Assembly (NCBI GenBank): GCA_944384815.1
Contig: CALWUW010000036.1
Coordinates: 62,001 to 126,000, forward strand
Direction: 5' to 3'
Source: an uncultured Clostridia bacterium
Lineage (GTDB): Bacteria; Bacillota; Clostridia; Oscillospirales; Acutalibacteraceae
DNA length: 64,000 nucleotides
The position numbers and the translations under genes were made by a program. Below, in pieces: positions 43,951 through 52,438 of the stretch; positions within the stretch are counted from its first letter, which is position 1; each line of letters begins with the position of its first letter. A model generated the notes under the pieces. The model was not told the DNA's origin. It saw only the letters and a program-made list of their open reading frames with translations, and made no database searches.

Positions 43951-44457
43951 ATGAATAAGAATAAAGTCCATCTCTCCATTTGCGGGATCGAATGCTCCGT
44001 CAGTTCGGAAGATCCGGAGCCCTATGTCCTTTCCGTAGCGGACGAGGTGCAGAAAATGATTCAGGGGATGACGGAGAAAAACCAGCATATCTCCGTTTCC
44101 ACAGCGGCGGTGATCGCCGCCATGAGCTTTTGCGATGAATGCCGGAAAGCCAAGGATTCCGCGGACAACCTGCGTTCCCAGATCCGGGATTACCTGGAGG
44201 ATTCCTCCAAGGCCCGCATGGAAGCGGACGAGTCCCGCCGGGAGATCGAGCGCCTGCGCCGGGAGCTGCAAAGCCTGCGCAGCCGTCTTTCCGGGGAAGG
44301 GGAAGAATCCGCGCCTGCCCATGCTTCGGCGGAAGCGCCGGTGCAGCAGGGCCGGCCCTCCCATTCCGGAAGCTTTTCCCGTCCGGCTGTGAGCCGGGAG
44401 GAGCTGGAAGAGCAGCAGGGCTTTATGAGCTTTTTTGAGAAAAAGCCGGAGGAATAA
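43951..44457 (+). CDS. zapA: Cell division protein ZapA
   Basis: A 168-residue ZapA-like protein. The first 90 residues match the FtsZ-binding ZapA fold (KVHLSICGIECSVSSEDPEPYVLSVADEVQKMI, then the long helix with SVSTAAVIAAMSFCDE). A longer coiled coil (residues 70-118, Arg/Glu-rich) and a Ser/Pro-rich tail follow. ZapA bundles FtsZ filaments at midcell. ATG at 43951 is preceded by AAAGGATG. The next gene on the strand encodes a U32 protein, a neighbourhood common in clostridia. Confidence 0.88.
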   Translation: MNKNKVHLSICGIECSVSSEDPEPYVLSVADEVQKMIQGMTEKNQHISVSTAAVIAAMSFCDECRKAKDSADNLRSQIRDYLEDSSKARMEADESRREIERLRRELQSLRSRLSGEGEESAPAHASAEAPVQQGRPSHSGSFSRPAVSREELEEQQGFMSFFEKKPEE

Positions 44458-44501
44458 GCCCTAAGAACAACTTGAAACCCATAGCCCGCATCCCATAACC
44501 T

Positions 44502-44522
44502 GTAAACCGTAAACCGCAAGCC
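44502..44522. repeat. 7-bp tandem array (GTAAACC type)
   Basis: Three units: GTAAACC, GTAAACC, GCAAGCC. Confidence 0.6.
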
Positions 44523-44958
44523 GTTGCGGCATCCATCGGTTTGTTGGGGTTCTATGGGTCTGCTTATGGGGCCATGAAGCATGTCTGGGAATTTGCCCGC
44601 AAGCAGGTTTTGTCGTGAAAGCTGTGAAAACGGAAAGCAGGAAAAGACAGCGGGAAAAAAGGCAAAAGGCGCCGTCCGTGCCGCGGGGCTCGGAGGGCGC
44701 TTTTAAGCGTTTTTCTGTGTATTCTGTGTGCTGTGTACCATATGCTGTGCGCTGTGGGCGCTGTACTTGCTGCACTTGCCGTAAATCCTGCAATTGCTTT
44801 GCTTGCTATGCTTCCCTGTTTTGCCGGTGTTTTTCATTGGCATGGATCAGAGGCATGGGCGCTGCCTGTTTGCTTGGTTGCCTGTTGCCGGCTGCTAATG
44901 GCGGGCCGGGTTTTACCGCCTGCCGCCTATGGATTGCCCCTATGGCGTATGGCTGTTT

Positions 44959-45006
44959 GTTACGGTGTTACGATGTTACTGTGTTACTGTGTTATGGTGT
45001 TACGGT
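44959..45006. repeat. 8-bp tandem array (GTTACTGT type)
   Basis: Six exact units: GTTACGGT, GTTACGAT, GTTACTGT, GTTACTGT, GTTATGGT, GTTACGGT. Only positions 5-7 vary. Confidence 0.85.
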
Positions 45007-45071
45007 TCTATTATGATACTTGCTCCCCGCTGCCCTTTGACCGGGGGCGGGTTTGGAAAGGAGAGGACCCT

Positions 45072-47165
45072 ATGGAAATTCTTGCCCCGGCAGGCTCCCC
45101 GGAGAGCCTAGAGGCTGCTGTCCGCGCAGGAGCGGACGCGGTGTATTTGGGAGCCAGCCGGTTTTCCGCCCGGGCCAGCGCCCGGAATTTTGACAAAGAA
45201 GCCCTGGAAAAAGCGGCCGCCTATTGCCGGGGAAGAGGGGTAAAGCTTTACCTGGCCCTGAATACGCTGCTGCTGGATTCGGAGCTTCCGGAGGCTATGG
45301 AGCTGGTAAAGGAAGCCTGTTCTTTGCCGGTGGATGCCCTTTTGGTGCAGGATATGGGGCTGCTGCGTTTGGTGCGCCGCTGCGCGCCGGAGCTGCCAGT
45401 GCACGCTTCCACCCAGATGAGCCTGCACACGGGGGCGGGAGCCAGAAGCCTGCGGGACGCCGGATGCCCCCGGGTGGTGCTTTCCCGGGAGCTCTCTTTG
45501 GAGGAAATAAAGGAGATCCGCCGGGAGGCGCCCGGTGTGGAGCTGGAAGCTTTTGTGCACGGGGCGCTTTGTATGTCCGTATCCGGGCAATGCTATTTCA
45601 GCTCCGTGTTAGGGGCCCGCAGCGGCAACCGGGGGCTTTGCGCCCAGCCCTGCCGCCTGCCCTTCTCCGCTGCCGGAGGAACAGGCCATGATCTGAGCTT
45701 GAAGGACCTTTCCATGATCCGCCGGATGGAGGATCTGGAAAAGGCCGGGGTGGTCTGCGCCAAGATCGAAGGGCGGATGAAGCGCCCGGAGTATGTGGCG
45801 GCAGCAGTGGCTGCCTGCCGGCAGGCGGCGGACGGGGAATCCGTTTCCCCGGAATTGATGGGAGATCTGGAAGCGGTGTTTTCCCGCTCCGGCTTTACCA
45901 GCGGCTACCCGGACGGAAAGCGGGGCCGGGAAATGTTCGGCGTCCGTTCCCGGGAGGATGTGACAGCGGCGGATTCCTCGGTGTTCCACCGGCTGCACCC
46001 GCTGTATAAGGAAGAACGCCAGCAGGTGGAAGCGGAGCTTTTCTGCCGGATACAGGAAGGGGAGCCGGTGCAGGTGGAAGCCCGGGACAAAGAGGGGCAC
46101 AGGGCCCTGGTTCAGGGGGATCCCCCTGAAAAAGCCCGGAATCTTCCTCTTTCCCCGGAACGGTGCCGGAGTCAGCTTTCCAAAGCCGGCGGCACGCCTT
46201 TCCGGGTGAGCCGGGTGGAGCTGGATTTGGAAGAAGGGCTGACGGTGCCCCTCTCCCTTTTAAACGGCCTGCGGCGCCGGGCCCTGGAAGAGCTTTTGGG
46301 CCAGCGCTCCCGGAAACCGGCGTTTTCCTATTCCCCTCCGGCATCCTTTCCGGAGCTTTCCCCGGCGCCCAGGCTGAGGGAAGCGGGAGAATCTTTCGGG
46401 GAAGGACTTCCCCTGCGGGCCCGGTTCTATCACTGGGAGCTGCCGGAAGCCGCCCGTCGGTGCCAGATCTGTTTCCTTCCCTGGGAAACGCCGGCGTCGG
46501 CTTGGGAAACCCTTTCCAAACAGGGATTTTCCCTGGGGCTGGAGCTTCCCCGGGGCCTTTTCGGCATGGAAAAGGCCGTGAAGAAAAAACTGGAGACCCT
46601 CCGGGAAATGGGCATCCGCCGGGTTTGGGCCGGCACCCTGGACGGGGTGCAGCTGGCCAAAGAAGCGGGCATGCGGATCCATGGAGGGTACTCTCTGAAT
46701 ATTGTCAACAGCCAGGCGCTGGAGTGGTTCCGGGAGCAGGGGCTGGAGGACGCGGAGCTGAGCTTTGAGCTTTCCCTTTCCCAGGCCTGCCGCCTGCAGG
46801 GGAGCCTGCCCCGGGGGCTTCTGGTGTATGGGCGGCTTCCCATGATGCTGGCCAGAAACTGTCCCGCCGCCAACGGCCCCCAGGGTTGTCTCCACTGCCG
46901 GAAAACCGGAAAGACTCCGGAACTGACCGACCGCAAGGGGATAAAATTCCCGGTGCAGTGCACAGGAAGCTGTGCCGAGGTGCTCAATTCCCTTCCCCTG
47001 GAAATGTCCGATTTTCTGGAGCAGATGGAAGGAATGCAGTTTGCTTCCCTGCGGTTTACTACGGAAACGCCGGAGGAACAGGAAGAGATCCTGGGGCGGT
47101 ATTTCCGGGGAGATGCTCCCCGGGGAGAGTTTACCCGGGGGCTTTACCGCAAAGGCTTTGCCTGA
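45072..47165 (+). CDS. U32 family protein, probable RNA C5-hydroxylation factor
   Basis: A 697-residue protein of the peptidase U32 family. The N-terminal U32 domain starts ILAPAGSPESLEAAVRAGADAVYLG; the family cysteine cluster is ALCMSVSGQCYFSS followed by RGLCAQPCR, which binds iron-sulfur in characterised members. The C-terminal half looks like the DUF3656 collagenase-like domain. E. coli homologues RlhA and TrhP carry out prephenate-dependent hydroxylation of 23S rRNA C2501 and of tRNA U34; this long form is closer to the RlhA layout. ATG at 45072 has AAAGGAGAGG. It lies between zapA and dut, a housekeeping setting. Confidence 0.88.
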   Translation: MEILAPAGSPESLEAAVRAGADAVYLGASRFSARASARNFDKEALEKAAAYCRGRGVKLYLALNTLLLDSELPEAMELVKEACSLPVDALLVQDMGLLRLVRRCAPELPVHASTQMSLHTGAGARSLRDAGCPRVVLSRELSLEEIKEIRREAPGVELEAFVHGALCMSVSGQCYFSSVLGARSGNRGLCAQPCRLPFSAAGGTGHDLSLKDLSMIRRMEDLEKAGVVCAKIEGRMKRPEYVAAAVAACRQAADGESVSPELMGDLEAVFSRSGFTSGYPDGKRGREMFGVRSREDVTAADSSVFHRLHPLYKEERQQVEAELFCRIQEGEPVQVEARDKEGHRALVQGDPPEKARNLPLSPERCRSQLSKAGGTPFRVSRVELDLEEGLTVPLSLLNGLRRRALEELLGQRSRKPAFSYSPPASFPELSPAPRLREAGESFGEGLPLRARFYHWELPEAARRCQICFLPWETPASAWETLSKQGFSLGLELPRGLFGMEKAVKKKLETLREMGIRRVWAGTLDGVQLAKEAGMRIHGGYSLNIVNSQALEWFREQGLEDAELSFELSLSQACRLQGSLPRGLLVYGRLPMMLARNCPAANGPQGCLHCRKTGKTPELTDRKGIKFPVQCTGSCAEVLNSLPLEMSDFLEQMEGMQFASLRFTTETPEEQEEILGRYFRGDAPRGEFTRGLYRKGFA

Positions 47166-47451
47166 TGATTTTATCGGATGGTTTTGCTTGTTGATTCGGT
47201 CTGCTGATTCGGTCGGCTGGTTTGGTCTGCCGGTTCGGTTTGCCGGTTTTGCCCGGAATTTCCGAAAAAGCCGGGGAGATTCCCCGGAAGACCCCTACCG
47301 GGCTTTGCGTATGCTTGTTGCCTGTTGCCCGTAGGCCTGTGTGCCTTGTAGGTTTCTAGACTTATATACCTTTCCTGCGATGTTCAGGAAAGCTTTTTCC
47401 TGAACAGATCCCGAAACAGATAAAAGGTAAAAAGTAAAAGGAGGAATTGTT

Positions 47452-48030
47452 TTGGATCCATCGGTTCTCTCTCCCTTTCCCCCGTGCCCCGCTTCTCCCA
47501 TTCAGGTGAAGCGCCTTCGGCCGGAGGCGGTGCTGCCCCAAAGAGCCACGGAAGGCTCCGCGGGAATGGACCTTTGCGCCTGTCTTTCCCAGCCTCTGAC
47601 CCTGGCCCCGGGAGACTTGGCGAAAATCCCCACGGGCTTGGCCATCGCCCTGCCCGGGCCGGAATGCGCGGCGTTTTTGTTTGCCCGCAGCGGGCTGGGC
47701 GTAAAGCACGGCATTTGCCTTTCCAACGGCGTAGGCGTAGTGGACAGCGATTACCGGGGAGAGATCCAGGTAGGGCTTTGCAATGTGGGAAAAGAACCCT
47801 ACACCATCTCCCCCGGGGAACGGATCGCCCAGATGGTGATTCTGCCGGTTTGGGCCCTGCCTCTTGTTGAAGTCCGGGAGCTGGAAGAAACCTCCCGGGG
47901 AAAAGGAGGCTTCGGCTCCACAGGAACGGCCGCTTTGCCCGGGCAGGAGACCTTTGCCCCGGAAGAAGAAGGAGCCGGGAAAGAACCGGCGTCTGAAAGC
48001 GGGAAATCAAAAACGGAGGGAACCTTATGA
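47452..48030 (+). CDS. dut: Deoxyuridine 5'-triphosphate nucleotidohydrolase
   Basis: A 192-residue trimeric dUTPase that cleaves dUTP to dUMP and pyrophosphate. All five motifs are present: I ATEGSAGMDLCA, II FARSGLGVKHG, III GVVDSDYRGEIQVGLCN (catalytic Asp), IV SPGERIAQMVI and V RGKGGFGSTG. The start is TTG at 47452, 6 bases after AGGAGG, which adds a Pro-rich lead (SPFPPCPASP). After motif V about 45 residues rich in Glu, Gly and Lys follow, which the enzyme does not need. The stop overlaps the start of the next gene by 4 bases. The gap before it (47166-47451) contains about 13-base GGTCTGC repeats. Confidence 0.94.
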   Translation: MDPSVLSPFPPCPASPIQVKRLRPEAVLPQRATEGSAGMDLCACLSQPLTLAPGDLAKIPTGLAIALPGPECAAFLFARSGLGVKHGICLSNGVGVVDSDYRGEIQVGLCNVGKEPYTISPGERIAQMVILPVWALPLVEVRELEETSRGKGGFGSTGTAALPGQETFAPEEEGAGKEPASESGKSKTEGTL

Positions 48031-48293
48031 AAAGAAGTTTAATTAAAACGCTTTTGCTCATCGTCCTTTTGCTTCTGGCAGTGGTTTTGGGAAAAGTTCT
48101 GGGAGACGTGTGCGCCGGGACGGCTTTCTTCAGCTGGCTGGGGCTTTCCGCTTCCTTTGGGCTGGCTCCGGCCACGTTGGACCTGGCCATTGTGCAGCTG
48201 ACCTTCGGCCTTCAGGTAAGCCTGAATACCGCCCAGGCCATTTTGCTGCTGGTTGCCATTCTGGTGTATACCCGGATCCGGATCAAGGACTAA
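48027..48293 (+). CDS. DUF4321 family membrane protein
   Basis: An 88-residue protein with two hydrophobic segments (TLLLIVLLLLAVVLGKVLG near residues 8-28 and ILLLVAILVYTRI at the C-terminus). Between them are short beta-like runs (ATLDLAIVQLTFGLQVSLN). It fits DUF4321, a small family often found beside maf and mreB in clostridia. ATG overlaps the dut stop (ATGA), so it is translationally coupled. Position suggests a cell-envelope role; function unknown. Confidence 0.85.
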   Translation: MKRSLIKTLLLIVLLLLAVVLGKVLGDVCAGTAFFSWLGLSASFGLAPATLDLAIVQLTFGLQVSLNTAQAILLLVAILVYTRIRIKD

Positions 48294-48318
48294 ACGGCTA
48301 AGAACGCAAGGAATACCT

Positions 48319-48380
48319 GAAACACAGAAACACAGAAACACAAGGAATGTAAGAAATATAAGGATAAAGGATAAAGGATC
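48319..48380. repeat. Composite 8-bp then 7-bp array
   Basis: Three identical GAAACACA units (48319-48342), a diverged middle, then GGATAAA, GGATAAA, GGATC (48362-48380). The second unit type equals that of the array at 34337, 14 kb away. Confidence 0.75.
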
Positions 48381-48460
48381 GATAAAAGATCGCAAGCTGT
48401 GAACATAAAAACAAAAGCGCCGCCGGAAAGCCGGACGGCCCAAGGAGGATACGTTCTACC

Positions 48461-49051
48461 ATGATTCTTCTGGCTTCTTCTTCTCCCCGCCGCCGGGAAC
48501 TTCTGGAAACCGCCGGGGTCCCCTTTCAGGTGGTGCCTTCCCGGGCTGAGGAAGACAATCCCCAAAGCACCCATCCCCGGGATGTGGCGCTGGAATTGGC
48601 CCGGCGGAAGGCTTTGGGCGCCCGGGAGCTTTCCTGCCCGGAAAAAGGGGACGTGATCCTGGGAGCGGACACGGTGGTGGCTTTGGAAGGGCGTGTTTTA
48701 GGGAAGCCTTCTTCCCGGGAGGAAGCCTTTGCCATGCTGTCCGCCCTTTCCGGAAAGGTGCATACGGTGTATACTGGCTGCTGCTTTTTGGACGCAGAGG
48801 GAGAGTACTCCTTCTGCGCGGAGACCCAGGTGGAATTTTATCCCCTTTCTCCCCGGGAGATCCGGGAGTATATCGCCACAGGGGACCCTATGGATAAAGC
48901 CGGGGCGTACGGCATTCAGGGCCGGGCGGGGACATTCGTCCGGGAGATCCGGGGGGATTATTTCACCGTGGTGGGGCTTCCTGCGGCCAGGGTGCGCCGG
49001 GTGTGGGATTTTTACCGGGATACCGGTTCTTTCCCCAAAACGGAGCCGTAA
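48461..49051 (+). CDS. maf: Maf-family nucleoside triphosphate pyrophosphatase
   Basis: A 196-residue Maf protein that hydrolyses non-canonical or modified nucleotides such as dTTP/UTP analogues and is associated with division arrest when overproduced. Family marks are LASSSPRRRELLETAG at the start, the catalytic region LGADTVVALEGRVLGKP and DKAGAYGIQG, then the C-terminal GDYFTVVGLPAARV. It sits between DUF4321 and mreB, the standard clostridial order. ATG at 48461 follows AAGGAGG. The gap to mreB is 388 bases and has its own promoter. Confidence 0.94.
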   Translation: MILLASSSPRRRELLETAGVPFQVVPSRAEEDNPQSTHPRDVALELARRKALGARELSCPEKGDVILGADTVVALEGRVLGKPSSREEAFAMLSALSGKVHTVYTGCCFLDAEGEYSFCAETQVEFYPLSPREIREYIATGDPMDKAGAYGIQGRAGTFVREIRGDYFTVVGLPAARVRRVWDFYRDTGSFPKTEP

Positions 49052-49138
49052 GCGGAGGGGTAAAACCGAAAATCCACAAAAGCATAAAGTATGCACAAAA
49101 AAATTGGAAATGTAAGGAATATGTTCACAAATTTTTTA

Positions 49139-49167
49139 TTGAGTATTAGGCGGAATCAGGGTATAAT
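49139..49167 (+). promoter_or_regulatory. Promoter of mreB
   Basis: TTGAGT, 17-base spacer, perfect TATAAT. It gives an unusually long leader of about 265 bases before the mreB start. Confidence 0.7.
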
Positions 49168-49245
49168 ACGTGTGTATGAGCGCAAAATTCCTATTCAAAG
49201 AGTCGCAGGCCGGGAAGATGTCGGTTTAGCCCTTTGTTTCGGAGA

Positions 49246-49285
49246 TTTGCCGCTGTTTGCTGTTGTTTGCCGCCGCTTGCCGCAA
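49246..49285. repeat. 10-bp tandem array (TTTGCCGCTG type) in the mreB leader
   Basis: Four units: TTTGCCGCTG, TTTGCTGTTG, TTTGCCGCCG, CTTGCCGCAA. The unit length here is 10, near one helical turn. Confidence 0.75.
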
Positions 49286-49385
49286 ACGCAGACAGGAAAA
49301 ACCAAAAACGCTGTGAGACAGGCCTGCTTTGCTGGGATTTTTTTAAAGCCAGCCGGTGGCCGGCTGCAGGCTATAGATTTTGTGA

Positions 49386-50453
<1,068 letters not shown>

Positions 50454-50514
50454 GAAACAGCCGGTTGCGGGATTTTCCGGAACTTCCGGTCCCCCGGCAT
50501 TTATGGATACGGCG

Positions 50515-50551
50515 GCGCAGGGGCGGGGCTTCCCTCTCCTGCGCGTTTTTT
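50515..50551 (+). terminator. Terminator between mreB and mreC
   Basis: GCGCAGG/CCTGCGC stem extended by G/C pairs (GGG with CCC), followed by seven T residues. It probably lets mreB be made in excess over mreC. Confidence 0.75.
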
Positions 50552-50623
50552 GTATAGTCCCGCCTGGGAAATTTTCAGGAAAACAGGGGACGAAGAAGCG
50601 GCTTTGAAAGGAGCGAAAGCGGT

Positions 50624-51517
50624 TTGAAGGAACTGGTGCAGACAAAAAAATTCCGTGCTTTGTTGACGGCGGTGTGTATTCTTCTGGTGTGCTCCGTGGT
50701 CACATCCGGAGGAAATAATGTGCTGGCGGATGCTTTAAGCTGGGTGACGGTTCCCATGCAGCGGGTGAGCACCCTGGCCGCCAACAACGCTTCCGTTTCT
50801 CTGGAGACGGCAGCTACCACCAAAGAGGAGCTTTTGCAGGAAAACCGTCAGCTTCGAGAGCGGATCGCCCAGCTGGAAAGCCAATTGGTGGAATATTACG
50901 ATTTAAAAGAGGAAAACGCCCAGCTGTATAAATATCTGGATATGAAGCAGGAGAACCCGGATTTTAAGCCGGTGGCCGCTTCGGTGATCGGCCGGGATCC
51001 CAGCTCCTTCTATTCTTTTACCATCGATCAGGGCACCCAGGCAGGGATCTCCCTGAACGATCCGGTGGTAACGGATGAAGGCGTGGTGGGATGGGTCTCC
51101 GCGGTGAACTCCATTTCCGCCAAGGTGACCACCATCCTTTCTCCCGATACCAAAATCGGCGGCGTGGCGGAGATCGGCGCTTCCGATAAGGTTTCCGGGG
51201 AAGCGGGCGTGATCAGCACCAATATCCGTCTTTCCGATCAGGGCCTGATCAAGCTGGGCTATCTTACGGCGGATACCACCGCCAAAGAGGGCAATATTGT
51301 GGTGACCAGCGGGCTGGGCGGGCTCTATCCTCCCAATCTGAAAATCGGCACCATCCTCTCCCTGCATCATGAGGAATACGATGTTTCCCTGTATGCACTG
51401 GTGAAGCCTTTTGTGGATGTGACCACCGTCCGGGACGTGATGGTTCTTACGGAATTTGAGGGCCAGGGGGAAGTGCTTTCCGCTTCCTCTACGCCTCAGG
51501 AATCGGAAGAGGAATAA
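50624..51517 (+). CDS. mreC: Rod shape-determining protein MreC
   Basis: A 297-residue protein with one N-terminal membrane helix (FRALLTAVCILLVCSVVT), a coiled coil at about residues 65-105 (LLQENRQLRERIAQLESQLVEYYDLKEEN), and the beta-rich MreC domain (VIGRDPSSFYSFTIDQGTQAGI). MreC links MreB and MreD with PBP2 outside the membrane. The start is TTG at 50624 with AAAGGAG about 11 bases upstream. A short acidic Ser/Glu tail ends the protein. Confidence 0.93.
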   Translation: MKELVQTKKFRALLTAVCILLVCSVVTSGGNNVLADALSWVTVPMQRVSTLAANNASVSLETAATTKEELLQENRQLRERIAQLESQLVEYYDLKEENAQLYKYLDMKQENPDFKPVAASVIGRDPSSFYSFTIDQGTQAGISLNDPVVTDEGVVGWVSAVNSISAKVTTILSPDTKIGGVAEIGASDKVSGEAGVISTNIRLSDQGLIKLGYLTADTTAKEGNIVVTSGLGGLYPPNLKIGTILSLHHEEYDVSLYALVKPFVDVTTVRDVMVLTEFEGQGEVLSASSTPQESEEE

Positions 51518-51562
51518 AGAACACGTCCGGGGCGTTTAGCATTTGGGGAAAGGAGGCGGAGC

Positions 51563-52072
51563 ATGAGCCGCATTTCTGTTTTGCGCTGGATCCTCTATGG
51601 ACTGGAACTGTTTATTCTGTTTGTGCTGCAAGAGACGCCGGGGCTCTGGCCGCTTCTTTGGGGGCAGAAAGCCCTTCTCCCCATCAGCGCCGCGCTGTCC
51701 ATGGCGCTGTTTGAAAGCAATTTCCCGGCTATGGGGCTGGGGATCCTGGCGGGGCTTCTCCTGGATTTCGGCATGGGCTATTCCATGGGCTTCCACGCTA
51801 TGCTGCTGGCGATTCTGTGCTTTTTCATCAGCGAAATGGGGCAGAATCTGATCCGCACCAATTTTCTCACGGCGCTGCTTACCGGGATCCTGGGAAGCGG
51901 GGCGGTGCTGTTTTTGCAGTGGCTGGTTTACTGCGTATTGGCCGGAAGCCAGGAGCCCATATATATGCTCACCCATCACTATGCCCCCCGCTTTTTGTGT
52001 ACGGTTTTGCCCGTTCCCGTGGCGTATTATTTCAACCGGGCCATTTGGCTGTTTGTCCGGGAAAAGGAATAA
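51563..52072 (+). CDS. mreD: Rod shape-determining protein MreD
   Basis: A 169-residue membrane protein with about five helices, including WILYGLELFILFVLQETPG, AALSMALFESNFPAMGLGILAGLLLDFGMG and FLCTVLPVPVAYYFNRAIW. It belongs to the MreD family and forms the membrane part of the elongasome. ATG at 51563 has AAAGGAGG. The following gap before mrdA contains three short tandem arrays. Confidence 0.9.
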   Translation: MSRISVLRWILYGLELFILFVLQETPGLWPLLWGQKALLPISAALSMALFESNFPAMGLGILAGLLLDFGMGYSMGFHAMLLAILCFFISEMGQNLIRTNFLTALLTGILGSGAVLFLQWLVYCVLAGSQEPIYMLTHHYAPRFLCTVLPVPVAYYFNRAIWLFVREKE

Positions 52073-52121
52073 AAATGCCGGGGAAGCCCAGAAGCGGTAA
52101 GCAGGCAGGAAGAAGAAAACA

Positions 52122-52156
52122 GGAAGCAGGAAGCAAGAACTAGGAACCAGGAACCA
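52122..52156. repeat. 7-bp tandem array (GGAAGCA/GGAACCA type)
   Basis: Five exact units: GGAAGCA, GGAAGCA, AGAACTA, GGAACCA, GGAACCA. First of three arrays between mreD and mrdA. Confidence 0.8.
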
Positions 52157-52230
52157 CCAAGAATAGAAGCTGAAAAGTATAGAACAGCAGAGAAAAAACA
52201 GAAAATATAGATTCTGTAGAAAACGGCGAA

Positions 52231-52278
52231 ACAAGACAACAAGACAACAAGGAAACAAGGAAATAGGGAAAGAAGGAC
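52231..52278. repeat. 8-bp tandem array (ACAAGACA/ACAAGGAA type)
   Basis: Six exact units: ACAAGACA twice, ACAAGGAA twice, ATAGGGAA, AGAAGGAC. Adjacent units are identical in pairs, as if duplicated locally. Confidence 0.85.
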
Positions 52279-52339
52279 AGGAATAGGCCTCAGGGAAAAA
52301 CATGGGATCTCCGGCAGAATGGAAGGACTTGCGGCTCCG

Positions 52340-52416
52340 CGGTTCCGCAGCTCCCAGTTCACAATCCGCAATTCGCAGCCTACAGTCCACAGACCACAGT
52401 CCACAGTCCGCAGCCC
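52340..52416. repeat. 11-unit 7-bp tandem array (ACAGTCC type) before mrdA
   Basis: Eleven units in perfect register. The order is CGGTTCC, GCAGCTC, CCAGTTC, ACAATCC, GCAATTC, GCAGCCT, ACAGTCC, ACAGACC, ACAGTCC, ACAGTCC, GCAGCCC. Divergence falls from left to right, and the array ends 14 bases before the mrdA ribosome binding site. It is among the clearest arrays in the window. Confidence 0.9.
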
Positions 52417-52438
52417 CACAGGCAAAGGAGGTTTTTGC

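Larger units (their letters stand above)
44458..45071. other. Repeat-rich gene-free gap before the U32 gene
   Basis: Three repeat tracts and no supported gene: about 44493-44522 (GTAAACC units), 44714-44785 (loose CTGTGTG/CTGTGCG units, 7-9 bases) and 44959-45006 (8-base array). The U32 frame stays open upstream, but the translation there is repeat-derived and has no family match. Confidence 0.65.

Noticed and set aside
44733..45071. N-terminal extension of the U32 protein
   Set aside because: The extra 113 residues are the translation of repeat arrays, and a good ribosome binding site precedes ATG at 45072.
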